In this document: piece after piece, positions 50,229 to 58,281 of the stretch
Layout: every line of letters starts with the position of its first letter
How positions within the stretch are numbered: position 1 is the first letter of the stretch
From: an uncultured Afifella sp.
GTDB taxonomy: Bacteria > Pseudomonadota > Alphaproteobacteria > Rhizobiales > Afifellaceae
Direction: 5' to 3'
NCBI GenBank assembly: GCA_947259045.1
Contig: CAMYKZ010000008.1
Location: 1-60,333 of the forward strand
DNA length: 60,333 nt
Position numbers and translations under genes: made by a program
The notes under the pieces: model-generated
What the model was told of the DNA's origin: nothing
The model's input: only the letters and a program-made list of their open reading frames with translations
Databases searched by the model: none

Positions 50229-50324
50229 CTGCCGCTCCAAAATGATGCGTCTGGCTGCCCCCAGCGAATAACACTGTGCACACCAGACTACGTTTGGGAA
50301 GTCGGAGAGGTTTCACGATTCATC

Positions 50325-50350
50325 AAAAAACCCGGCCCTGGGGCCGGGTT
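50325..50350 (-). terminator. Rho-independent terminator of carD
   Basis: On the minus strand AACCCGGCC pairs with GGCCGGGTT around CAGG, followed by TTTTTT (plus-strand A-run at 50325-50330). It lies 30 bp after the carD stop. Confidence 0.85.
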
Positions 50351-50379
50351 TGAACAAATAAATGTCAAAAGCCTGTAAT

Positions 50380-50949
50380 TTACGCAGCTTCTTCCTGCGC
50401 GGCTTCCTCTGCCGCCTGTGCCGCCCGCTTGCGTTTCGGGCTGGCCTCGATCGCACTTTCAATCTTTGTCACTGCATCGCCTTCGGAGCTTTTCTCCACC
50501 GATGCGACTTCGCGCGACATGCGATCGATCGCTGCTTCATAGAGCTGGCGTTCCGAATAAGACGGTTCCGGCTGATCGTCCGAACGATAGAGATCGCGCA
50601 CGACTTCCGAAATTGAAATCAGATCGCCGGAATTGATTTTGGCTTCATATTCCTGGGCCCGGCGGCTCCACATCGTTCGTTTCACCCGGGCGCGGCCCTT
50701 GACCGTCTCGATGGCTTTCCGAACGATCTTCTCGTCGGCAAGTTTGCGCATGCCGACGGATTCCGCCTTTGCAACGGGAACCTTAAGCGTCATCTTGTCT
50801 TTTTCGAACATGATCACGAACAGCTCCATCTTCATTCCGGCGACTTCCTGCTCTTCAATGTCGATAATCCTGCCGACACCGTGAGACGGATAGACGATGC
50901 TCTCGTTAGTCCGGAAACCCTGACGCTGAACTGTCTTTTTTGCTGACAT
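50380..50949 (-). CDS. carD: CarD/CdnL-family transcriptional regulator
   Basis: A 189-residue protein. The N-terminal Tudor-like RNA polymerase interaction domain reads IVYPSHGVGRIIDIEEQEV, followed by MELFVIMFEKDKMTLKVPV; the C-terminal half is the helical DNA-binding part (SRRAQEYEAKINSGDLISI and DLYRSD). The last 35 residues are Ala/Glu/Lys-rich and probably flexible. CarD proteins bind the RNA polymerase beta subunit and stabilise open complexes at rRNA and growth promoters. Confidence 0.93.
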   Translation of the reverse strand: MSAKKTVQRQGFRTNESIVYPSHGVGRIIDIEEQEVAGMKMELFVIMFEKDKMTLKVPVAKAESVGMRKLADEKIVRKAIETVKGRARVKRTMWSRRAQEYEAKINSGDLISISEVVRDLYRSDDQPEPSYSERQLYEAAIDRMSREVASVEKSSEGDAVTKIESAIEASPKRKRAAQAAEEAAQEEAA

Positions 50950-51386
50950 ACGCTTTTAAACTCCTGAGTGTGATGGCCGTAATGGCGCAACCGTCGAAAT
51001 TCGGTGAAACCAGAGCTGGATATTAAACGCCAAGACCAGAGAGCATTATTCTTCGCCGTAAAGCAGAATTATGCGATACAGTTGTCTTCCCCAAAAGTCC
51101 TGTATGGATTTGCCCTTGTGGTCTGGTTCGGCCAAGTTCGCTCGAGTTTCATATATATATACTAAAATCCGAAAAAAATCAACGGCTTGCTGCAATCTGT
51201 TGTTAACGGATGGCGATATGGCTACCGTATCCGCAATGCGGTGAGCCGGTTCTGAAGGCGCAGGCGAGGCCGGTGGCGGACATTAACCCGGAAATCCGGA
51301 GGCTGGAAAAATATTCGCGTTAAGCGGGAAATTGACCGGTTGTACCCGGTAACGCGACATATTCCGGTACACTGATCGGGTGGCTG
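50950..51386. other. Intergenic region upstream of carD
   Basis: The 437-bp gap is AT-rich around 51148-51195 (a TATATATATA run at 51154-51163). On the minus strand TTGGGG and TAATTC with a 17-bp spacer, near 51070-51098, are a candidate carD promoter. I see no RNA gene or other coding frame. Confidence 0.35.
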
Positions 51387-51683
51387 ATGTTCCAGATCAT
51401 TCCCGACACGGTAATGCGCCGCCATCGCTTCAATAGGCCTATCAGGGCGCGGCACAGCACATCAGGCGCCCGATTTGTCAATGCGTCCGACGAACATGGG
51501 GTGATCGAACTGGACGCTGCCGGCGATTGGCCGGGCCTCGGTGACAAGATCCTGCTGGTGCCCTGCCATTGCGACCCGACTGTCGATCTGCACGATTGGT
51601 ATGTCTGCGTCCGTGACCTTGGCGGCGCGGATGCGTATGTGGAAGCCGTCTGGCCGGTAGCGGGGCGAGGGGCGGTTTTTTGA
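51387..51683 (+). pseudogene. C-terminal fragment of a D-serine dehydratase / D-threonine aldolase-like gene
   Basis: The 98-codon frame contains ASDEHGVIEL, then KILLVPCHCDPTVDLHDWYVC and VEAVWPVAGRGAVF. These are the C-terminal signature of the alanine-racemase-fold DSD1/D-threonine aldolase family, including the zinc ligands H and C in PCHCDP. Full proteins have about 370 residues; the PLP barrel with the lysine is missing. The first 30 residues look unrelated. No ribosome binding site precedes the ATG. I read it as the end of a gene whose 5' part has been deleted. Confidence 0.65.
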
Positions 51684-51687
51684 CGGC

Positions 51688-52026
51688 TCAATCGCCCTCG
51701 CCAGGCTCGGCGGAGAAGTACTTTTTGTACTTGTCCTCTTCGTTTTCGAATTTTTCAGCGTCCGCCGGCGCATCGCGCTTGATGGTGATATTAGGCCATT
51801 TGTCGGCGAATTCGGTGTTAATCTGCAGGAATTGCTCAAGACCGGGCTCCGTATCGGGCCGGATGGCATCAATAGGGCATTCCGGTTCGCACACGCCGCA
51901 ATCGATGCATTCGTCGGGATGGATGACCAGCATATTATCGCCCTCGTAAAAACAATCGACGGGGCAGACCTCGACGCAATCCATATACTTGCAGCGGATG
52001 CATTTTTCGGTGACGATGTAGGTCAT
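51688..52026 (-). CDS. fdxA: Seven-iron ferredoxin
   Basis: A 112-residue ferredoxin with [3Fe-4S] and [4Fe-4S] sites. [20 protein letters not shown] followed by CPVDCFYEG gives C9, C17, C21 and others, and [12 protein letters not shown] gives the second motif. The extended C-terminal tail of about 50 residues ([14 protein letters not shown] onward) is typical of the Azotobacter FdI type. It lies in the minus-strand run after the S4 gene. It is an electron carrier of uncertain partner. Confidence 0.93.
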   Translation of the reverse strand: MTYIVTEKCIRCKYMDCVEVCPVDCFYEGDNMLVIHPDECIDCGVCEPECPIDAIRPDTEPGLEQFLQINTEFADKWPNITIKRDAPADAEKFENEEDKYKKYFSAEPGEGD

Positions 52027-52114
52027 TGCTGACTCCAGATACCAGTTAGTTCCAGCGGCTAACGACTTTTCAGATTGTACGCAAGAGCACAAATCGTCAC
52101 GATTCCAGTGATCG

Positions 52115-52528
52115 TTAGAATTGTTTTCGCTTCAGCGCCAGAATGCGCTTGCGGTCGCGGCTGTGCGGGCGGCCTTCGTGTCTGACGGCGCTGTCCTTGT
52201 CGGCCTGCCGGGATGCCATTGCTGCCGGTGTCAGCACCGGTGTGCGGTCTTCGTAAAGCAGGCGCGCCGCGTCTGCCGAGCCGCGCCTTGGCGCAATCGC
52301 GGCGACAGCGACGACCCGGACCGTCCTGCCGATGGCAAGCGTCAGGACATCGCCCGGTTTGACCGCCCGGCTCGATGCGGTAACACGCTGGCGGTTGATC
52401 CGGACATGGCCGGAATTGGCCATCTTCTGAGCCGCTGTGCGGGTGCGGGCAAAGCGGGCGTGCCAGAGCCATTTGTCGATGCGCTGGGACTGAGCGCCGC
52501 CGGGTGCCTGTCCGGGATCTCCGGTCAT
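52115..52528 (-). CDS. RNA-binding S4 domain protein (Hsp15-like)
   Basis: A 137-residue protein. The S4 domain is at residues 15-75 ([40 protein letters not shown]). The C-terminal part is a basic, disordered tail ([20 protein letters not shown]) likely to contact rRNA. Hsp15 and its relative RqcP bind free 50S subunits with stalled peptidyl-tRNA. It overlaps the helicase stop by 4 bp, a pairing frequent in this order. Confidence 0.88.
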   Translation of the reverse strand: MTGDPGQAPGGAQSQRIDKWLWHARFARTRTAAQKMANSGHVRINRQRVTASSRAVKPGDVLTLAIGRTVRVVAVAAIAPRRGSADAARLLYEDRTPVLTPAAMASRQADKDSAVRHEGRPHSRDRKRILALKRKQF

Positions 52529-55500
52529 GACCCGTCGGGTTTTTTCAGACTGTCCTTCAGCGCGGCCAACGCGGCAAACGGACTGTTGGGATCCATGACA
52601 GGTTCCCGCGCCGGTCTGGGTGATTTAGGCCGGCCGGATTGGCGGGGCTTGCCATTGTCCGGTCGTCCGGCGCCTTTGCCCGGGCGCTGGCCCTTGCCGT
52701 GATCAGCGCGTCCGTCGCGTTTGTGTTTCCGGCCTTTACCGTGTCCGCCGCCGCTGTCGCTGTCACTGTCACGCTGAGACGGCCTGTTTGGCCGGGCCTT
52801 CCGCGCCGGCCCGCCAGGCCGCCAGATCTCGATCATGTCCGGTTCTGCCGGCTCGGCATCGGATGCGGACTCGGCGACTGCAGCCTCTGACGCACTGCCT
52901 GCGGTTTGCGGCTCCGTTGCCTTCTCAGGCGCTGGGACAGCAACTGCCGGCACCGGGCCGGCATCGGCCCCGGATGCAGTTTCTGCTGCCGTATCTGATG
53001 CCGGTTCTGCTGCCGCCTGTGGCGGGTTGTCTGCGTCGGCCTTCACCGCGGAGTCCGGCGCCGATGACGGTTCTGCCTGTTCAACGTCGGCGGTTGCAGA
53101 TTGACCGGCAACATCCGGTTCAGCGGCAACCGCATCGGTGCCCGCTTCCGTGACCGGTTCGGTTGCGGCTTCCGGCGGCGGCGCAGGTTTGCGCTCCACC
53201 CGGTAGCCGAGACCCGTGAGAATTGTCGACATATCGTCGCCCGATGCGCCCAGAAGCGATGTCATGGCAGGCGTCACCATGAACCCCCGGCCGGCATCGA
53301 TCGCGCCGTCCGGGCGTTCTCCCGCAGTGCCGGCGCGCCAGGACAGGGCCGGGCGGATCAGATCCGCCAGCCGTTCAAGGATATCGATTCGTACCGCCCG
53401 CTGGCCATAAATGCGAAAGCCGAACTGGCGATAAATTTCTGCGTCAAACGCCTGGTCGACATTTGCGGAGGTTCTGCCGGATGCCGACACAGCGGAAATT
53501 TCCGAAATTCCGCTGCGGTCGATATCTCCGTCCTTCAACGCCTTGAGCCGGGCAAGCAGGGTGCTCGGCCCGGGTTTCAAAAGCGCGGGGATATAGATGT
53601 GGTAGGCACCGAAGCGCACGCCGTTGCGGCGCAGGCCGGCTCGTTCTTCCTGTTCCAGCGCGCGCACGTCTTCCAGAACGTCACGCCTGTCAAGGATGCC
53701 CAATTGTTCCACCAGCCGGTAGGCGATACCCCGGGCCGGGCCGTTCAGACCGTCTGCGGCCAGGAGGTCGAAAAGCGACTTCAGTGCGGTTTCGATATGC
53801 TGGACAAGCCATTTCTTCAGCCGGGTCTCCACTTGCATCAAAACCGGGCCGGAGAGGTGTTCGTCAGCAAGAATGATCAGATCGGGCTTCAGGATTTCGT
53901 CGGTTGCAACGAGCTTGCCGACAGGATCGCCCTTCCAGCGGACAAATCCGTCATCAGAGAGCACGATATCCTTGTCGACCGCCTTTTCCAGCAAACCGGC
54001 GCGGTCGGAAATCGCCTTGGCCAGGGCCTTTTGGGCGGCCGACCGGATGGCTTTGCCATCGGCCTCAGAGCCGGCGCCGGGATCCGGTGTGAAACGAAAC
54101 CCGTTCAGCATTCCGATATGTTGTCCTTCGACAATCACATCACCTGAGGCGGTAATTTCGGCCTCCAGCATCGTATTCTCCTTCAGCCGGCGCATCAGAA
54201 CACTCGTCCGCCGGTCTATAAAACGTTGTGTCAGACGATCATGGAGCGCGTCGGAAAGCGCATCCTCGATCTTCCGGGTTTCTTCACGCCAGCGCACCGG
54301 ATCAGCCAGCCAGTCCGGCTGATTTGCGACAAAGGTCCATGTCCGGATCTGGGCAATGCGGGCCGACAGCGTATCAATATCGCCGTCCATCCGGTTGGCA
54401 TGTCTGGTCTGGCCGGCAATCCAGTCATCCGGTACCGCGCCATTATCAATCAGATGTGAGAATATATTCTGAACGATCTCCGCATGCTGGCCCGGTGTGA
54501 TGCGCCGGAAATCCGGCAGTCGGCAAACGTCCCAGAGCCGTTCCAGTTCCGCCGGCCCGTCAATCCGGTCGGTGATCTCTTCCTGCTTGATCAGGTTCAG
54601 CAGTGCGGAATGGTCGGCCGCCGGCTGGGCTTTGGTCAGGCCGGGCACGGAAGCGGGCATGTCGAGGCTGGCAAGCAGCGCTTCGATGGAGGAAAAATCC
54701 CGAACATCGTTGCGCCATTGCAACGTTCGCACCGGTTCGAACTGGTGTGTCTCAAGGGCCTGGACGAGATTGTCGGCAAACGGGGCGACCTGGGCTGTGA
54801 CGCCAAATGTTCCGTCGCTCAGATAGCGTCCGGCCCGTCCGGCGATCTGGCCGAGTTCGGCGGCATTCAGGTCGCGGTTCTGGTAACCGTCGAATTTCCG
54901 GTTGCCGGCAAAAGCGACGTGATCCAGTTCCAGGTTCAGGCCCATGCCGATCGCATCGGTGGCGATCAGAAAGTCAACATCGCCGGACTGGTAAATCTCA
55001 ACCTGCTTGTTGCGGGTGCGCGGCGACAGGGCGCCGAGAACAACGGCGGCTCCGCCCCTTTGCCGGCGGATCAGTTCGGCCGTTGCATAGACGTCATCGG
55101 CGGAGAAGCTGACAATCGCGGACCGTTCCGGCAGGCGGGTGATCTTTTTCTGGCCGGCATAGGTGAGCATCGACATGCGCGGGCGCGTGACGATGTGAAT
55201 GCCAGGCAGCAGCCGTTCGATAATCCCGCGCATGGTTGATGCACCCAGAAGCAAAGTCTCCTGCGTACCGCGCAAATTCAGCAACCTGTCGGTAAAGACG
55301 TGACCGCGCTCCAGGTCGGCGGCCAGCTGAATCTCGTCAATCGCCACAAAGGCGACATCCGTCTGCCTTGGCATTGCTTCCACGGTCGCCACCCAGTAGC
55401 GCGGCTCCGGCGGTATGATTTTTTCCTCACCGGTAATCAGCGCGACCTTGTCGGCGCCGGCGCGAACGGAAACCTTGTTATAGACTTCCCGGGCCAGAAG

Positions 55501-55668
55501 CCTGAGCGGCAGTCCGATCAGGCCGCTCTCGTGACCGAGCATCCGCTCAATCGCCAGATGGGTCTTGCCGGTATTGGTGGGACCCAGTACCGCGGTAACG
55601 TTGCGCGTACTCCAGTGCGGTTGGGGCCGCTCAGAGACCTGCGTCGGGGTTTGGCTGGATAATGTCAT
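52525..55668 (-). CDS. Suv3-like RNA helicase with disordered C-terminal tail
   Basis: A 1047-residue superfamily 2 helicase resembling mitochondrial Suv3. Walker A is AVLGPTNTGKTHLA near residues 26-39; DEIQLAAD is the DEAD-equivalent; ATDAIGMGLNLELDHVAF and QIAGRAGR are motifs V and VI. Residues about 350-820 are a conserved but uncharacterised extension. From about 827 the protein is low-complexity: an acidic Ala/Pro/Glu stretch to about 945, then a basic Gly/Lys/Arg stretch (KGRKHKRDGRADHGKGQRPG) and the conserved end MDPNSPFAALAALKDSLKK. An RNA role is suggested by relatives and the S4 neighbour. Confidence 0.88.
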   Translation of the reverse strand: MTLSSQTPTQVSERPQPHWSTRNVTAVLGPTNTGKTHLAIERMLGHESGLIGLPLRLLAREVYNKVSVRAGADKVALITGEEKIIPPEPRYWVATVEAMPRQTDVAFVAIDEIQLAADLERGHVFTDRLLNLRGTQETLLLGASTMRGIIERLLPGIHIVTRPRMSMLTYAGQKKITRLPERSAIVSFSADDVYATAELIRRQRGGAAVVLGALSPRTRNKQVEIYQSGDVDFLIATDAIGMGLNLELDHVAFAGNRKFDGYQNRDLNAAELGQIAGRAGRYLSDGTFGVTAQVAPFADNLVQALETHQFEPVRTLQWRNDVRDFSSIEALLASLDMPASVPGLTKAQPAADHSALLNLIKQEEITDRIDGPAELERLWDVCRLPDFRRITPGQHAEIVQNIFSHLIDNGAVPDDWIAGQTRHANRMDGDIDTLSARIAQIRTWTFVANQPDWLADPVRWREETRKIEDALSDALHDRLTQRFIDRRTSVLMRRLKENTMLEAEITASGDVIVEGQHIGMLNGFRFTPDPGAGSEADGKAIRSAAQKALAKAISDRAGLLEKAVDKDIVLSDDGFVRWKGDPVGKLVATDEILKPDLIILADEHLSGPVLMQVETRLKKWLVQHIETALKSLFDLLAADGLNGPARGIAYRLVEQLGILDRRDVLEDVRALEQEERAGLRRNGVRFGAYHIYIPALLKPGPSTLLARLKALKDGDIDRSGISEISAVSASGRTSANVDQAFDAEIYRQFGFRIYGQRAVRIDILERLADLIRPALSWRAGTAGERPDGAIDAGRGFMVTPAMTSLLGASGDDMSTILTGLGYRVERKPAPPPEAATEPVTEAGTDAVAAEPDVAGQSATADVEQAEPSSAPDSAVKADADNPPQAAAEPASDTAAETASGADAGPVPAVAVPAPEKATEPQTAGSASEAAVAESASDAEPAEPDMIEIWRPGGPARKARPNRPSQRDSDSDSGGGHGKGRKHKRDGRADHGKGQRPGKGAGRPDNGKPRQSGRPKSPRPAREPVMDPNSPFAALAALKDSLKKPDGS

Positions 55669-55940
55669 GATTCCGGGTGCAGATCAGGCCGAACACCAGG
55701 TTCGGTTCGCAGTTTGAGGAAAAGTGTCGCAAGACGCTTTGACAGAGGTGCATATCCTGCTTTTGTGGTCATTTTCAATAAGCAACGCCAGTTTTGTTGA
55801 GAATCGGAACGAGTCTGGAACAAATCCAGACCGAATCGCTGACTCCGGCGCTTTTCCTCCTTCGTTCCCTACTGCATCTAGTCATGGAATCACCTGGCAC
55901 CACAAGCAGGCGGCGGAAACAGCCTGGGGTCAAAAATCAG

Positions 55941-55976
55941 TTAACCATGATGTGCGAATTCGGCACACCATGGTAA
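55941..55976. repeat. 36-bp imperfect palindrome centred on GAATTC
   Basis: The left arm TTAACCATGATGTGC and the right arm GGCACACCATGGTAA flank GAATTC; with one gap and one mismatch the arms are complementary. The size suits an operator for a dimeric regulator or a short structured RNA. Confidence 0.75.
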
Positions 55977-56002
55977 CCAAGCGGTAAACCGCAGCCGCAG
56001 CG

Positions 56003-56016
56003 GTCGGACGTCCGAC
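56003..56016. repeat. Perfect 14-bp palindrome
   Basis: GTCGGACGTCCGAC reads identically on both strands. It lies 27 bp to the right of the GAATTC-centred palindrome. Confidence 0.85.
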
Positions 56017-56191
56017 GTTAAAGGACGGGCCATGATGAGAACAAAACACTGACGAATCAGCAGTTTTCCTGCGTTCCTGAATGGTTCTCACAAGATGTTG
56101 TGCCATGGTCTGCTCTGCCGACCAGATGCATATTCCATCAGGTCCGATGATCTGCCGAATATACTAATTCGTGTGCCAATACCGAACAGGG

Positions 56192-57028
56192 TCACTGGCC
56201 GACCCGGAATTCCTCCGCCTTGACGACAAGCATGCCGATCTGGGTCTTCACATGCGCCTCGACAGGCGCGACAAAGCCGGACGTTCCCACCGGCGCCAGC
56301 CAGACTTCCATCTTCTTGTTGTTCGCCATGAACTTGATCGATTTCTTTTCCGGCTTGTGCCCGGCAATCGGCAGATAGCGGAGCGAGCAGACAAAAACAC
56401 TGATGCCATCGCGCTTGACCTGGCGGTCAAACTGCATCGCGACATCAAACCGCTGTTTGCCGTCAAACACCTGCATGGTGCGGTTGCAAATGGCGTCACC
56501 GTTCAATTCTGCTGCCGGCAGGAGAAACGCGCTGAGCGGGTCAATGACCCCGCGCAGGTGCTGATCGGTGATCGGAATGAGCTGGGACGGTTTTTTCTTC
56601 TTTTTCTTCTTTTTCTTGTTCTCCCGCTCCGGTTCCGACAGCGTTATGTCGGTAATCCGTGTTCCGGAAAATGTCATGTCGAGCGTCTGTTTATCGTCGT
56701 CTACGATAGTGTGGCTGTAGTGAGCCGGCCGCATCTGCGCGTCCTGTGTCACACCGGAAACGCTGGCCTTGCCCTTGCCGTCGGTGAAAAGCGCGGAAAT
56801 GCCAGAGACCTTGCCGGAACCGGCAATGACGTAGGCGCCATCGGACAGGCGCGCCTCGACCTTGGCCTTGCCGACGGGGAGCCCGGCAACAGAAGCGGAA
56901 TATGTCACCTCGAGGCTGACCGGATCCGCATGCGCAGGCGATATCATCATCCCGGCGGCCAGGAACGGCATTACCCTGCATGCAATCAGATGCCGCCACG
57001 AACTGCTCTTAATTGTCATTGTTGTCAT
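56192..57028 (-). CDS. DUF3108 family exported protein
   Basis: A 278-residue protein with a signal peptide (ACRVMPFLAAGMMISPAHA), read from the ATG at 57028. The DUF3108 pattern is visible in VSLEVTYSASVAGLPVGKAK, AYVIAGSGKVSGISALF, GVIDPLSAFLLPAAELNG and CSLRYLPIAGHKPEKKSIKF. A run of nine lysines occurs mid-protein near residue 140. The fold is a predicted periplasmic beta-barrel-like domain of unknown function. In this order it is commonly found upstream of rpmB on the opposite strand. Confidence 0.82.
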   Translation of the reverse strand: MTTMTIKSSSWRHLIACRVMPFLAAGMMISPAHADPVSLEVTYSASVAGLPVGKAKVEARLSDGAYVIAGSGKVSGISALFTDGKGKASVSGVTQDAQMRPAHYSHTIVDDDKQTLDMTFSGTRITDITLSEPERENKKKKKKKKKPSQLIPITDQHLRGVIDPLSAFLLPAAELNGDAICNRTMQVFDGKQRFDVAMQFDRQVKRDGISVFVCSLRYLPIAGHKPEKKSIKFMANNKKMEVWLAPVGTSGFVAPVEAHVKTQIGMLVVKAEEFRVGQ

Positions 57029-57132
57029 TTCATCAAAACCCCGATTAGGTCCCCTCAAACATCCGCCTATTCCGCAATTTCGCCGAAACTGCGGCATGGC
57101 GATTAATTCGCAAAATGCACAGGGGAATATTC

Positions 57133-57161
57133 TTGACCTTGCACAGCAGCGCAACTATAGG
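57133..57161 (+). promoter_or_regulatory. Strong sigma-70 promoter for rpmB
   Basis: TTGACC (57133-57138) and TATAGG (57156-57161) with a 17-bp spacer, giving an untranslated leader of about 95 nt before rpmB. A palindrome CGGGTTCGAACCCG at 57182-57195 falls in that leader, and a hairpin CCGCA/TGCGG (57072-57094) lies upstream. Confidence 0.7.
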
Positions 57162-57262
57162 AATGTTCTTTCAGAAACAACCGGGTTCGAACCCGCCGTT
57201 TCGCTTGCAAATTTATCAGCGACGGCACTTGGTCCTACCTGAAACAAAGAATGAGGTTTATC

Positions 57263-57574
57263 ATGGCGCGCCGTTGCGAGCTGACTGGCAAAGCCGTGCT
57301 GACGGGCAATAATGTGAGCCACGCGAACAACAGGTCGCGCCGCCGGTTCCTGCCCAATCTGTGCGCTGTCTCTTTGATGAGTGAATCCCTTGACCGCAAG
57401 ATCAGGATGAAGATTTCCGCCAATGCGTTGCGCACTGTGGAGCACCGCGGTGGTCTGGACGCATTTCTGGTGAAGTCCGGCGAGAAGGATCTGTCGCAGA
57501 AGATGCGTCAATTGCGCCAGGAAATCCTCGGCAAGCTTGCTGAAGGCGCCGACAATAACGACCTTGCCGCCTGA
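57263..57574 (+). CDS. rpmB: 50S ribosomal protein L28
   Basis: A 103-residue ribosomal protein. [31 protein letters not shown] and the central [20 protein letters not shown] are the L28 signature. ATG at 57263 follows AGG. It is slightly longer than the common 78-97 residues because of a C-terminal helix, as in other alphaproteobacteria. Confidence 0.96.
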   Translation: MARRCELTGKAVLTGNNVSHANNRSRRRFLPNLCAVSLMSESLDRKIRMKISANALRTVEHRGGLDAFLVKSGEKDLSQKMRQLRQEILGKLAEGADNNDLAA

Positions 57575-57586
57575 TCCATTTGCCTG

Positions 57587-57602
57587 ACCCGGCATGCCGG
57601 GT
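57587..57602. repeat. Perfect 16-bp palindrome between rpmB and yhhQ
   Basis: ACCCGGCATGCCGGGT is perfectly self-complementary. It may form a terminator stem (6 bp, CATG loop) after rpmB, or be an operator for the next gene. The T-tract is poor. Confidence 0.7.
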
Positions 57603-57623
57603 TGTCAAAAAGGCTTTTGCATA

Positions 57624-58277
57624 ATGCCATCGTTCCTTTCCAACGGCCGTATGCCGTCTGGCTGGTTGATTGCCGTTGCCGCGATGGTTCTGGTCGTTGT
57701 TGCATCCAACGTGCTTGTCAATTATCCGGTTCACAGCCGCATCGGTGATCTCAATCTTGCCGATCTTCTGACCTGGGGTGCGTTTACCTATCCGCTGGCT
57801 TTTCTGGTCAACGATCTGACCAACCGGAAATACGGTCCGGTTGTCGCCCGGTATGTCGTGTTGGTCGGATTTGCAATTGCCGTTATCCTTTCCGTCAAAT
57901 ATGCCAGCCCGCGCATCGCGATCGCGTCCGGTTGTGCATTCCTCGTCGCTCAACTGCTTGATGTCGGCATTTTCAATCGCCTGCGGGATGCAGCCTGGTG
58001 GCGCGCGCCGGTGTTTTCAAGTGTGGCCGGCTCCGTCATCGATACCGCCCTGTTCTTTTCGCTGGCATTTGCAGCCCGGTTCGCAGTTCTTGGATCCAAC
58101 GACGCGTTTGCAATTGAAGGCGTCCCGCTGCTCGGTTTGCTGACGGATGCCGAAGCGCCGCGCTGGGTCTCGTGGGCACTCGGTGATCTCGTCGTCAAAA
58201 TCCTGGTTGCGCTGCTGGCGCTTGCGCCCTACCGGCTGGTGCTTGCCCTGTTCGATCCGCAGCCGGTTCGAAACTGA
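57624..58277 (+). CDS. yhhQ: Queuosine precursor transporter, YhhQ/VUT family
   Basis: A 217-residue membrane protein with about six hydrophobic helices. The family motif LTWGAFTYPLAFLVNDLTNR at residues about 50-70 is diagnostic, and RAPVFSSVAGSVIDTALFFS and the final VVKILVALLALAPYRL follow. YhhQ proteins import 7-cyano-7-deazaguanine or related queuosine precursors. No queuosine genes are in the window. The start ATG at 57624 lies 50 bp after rpmB. Confidence 0.88.
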   Translation: MPSFLSNGRMPSGWLIAVAAMVLVVVASNVLVNYPVHSRIGDLNLADLLTWGAFTYPLAFLVNDLTNRKYGPVVARYVVLVGFAIAVILSVKYASPRIAIASGCAFLVAQLLDVGIFNRLRDAAWWRAPVFSSVAGSVIDTALFFSLAFAARFAVLGSNDAFAIEGVPLLGLLTDAEAPRWVSWALGDLVVKILVALLALAPYRLVLALFDPQPVRN

Positions 58278-58281
58278 CGGA

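Larger units (their letters stand above)
55669..56191. other. Intergenic region with clustered GANTC sites and palindromes
   Basis: A 523-bp non-coding gap between two minus-strand genes. GANTC (the CcrM methylation site) occurs at 55801, 55811, 55833, 55841 and 55887. A hairpin GTCTGG/CCAGAC (55813-55818, 55826-55831) overlaps them. Two palindromes are listed separately. A short frame in 55724-55987 lacks any recognisable product. The promoter of the helicase should lie in the left part. Confidence 0.5.

Noticed and set aside
55724..55987. An 87-codon plus-strand frame in the intergenic region beside the helicase
   Set aside because: No ribosome binding site, no recognisable family, and its composition is like non-coding DNA; the palindrome and GANTC cluster explain the region better.
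57182..57195. CGGGTTCGAACCCG, resembling the T-arm of a tRNA
   Set aside because: There is no matching acceptor stem, anticodon arm or D-arm at the required distances on either strand; it is just a palindrome in the rpmB leader.
57575..57623. A preQ1 riboswitch before the YhhQ-type transporter gene
   Set aside because: The 49-bp spacer is short and does not contain the preQ1 aptamer conserved loop or A-rich tail; only a palindrome is visible.
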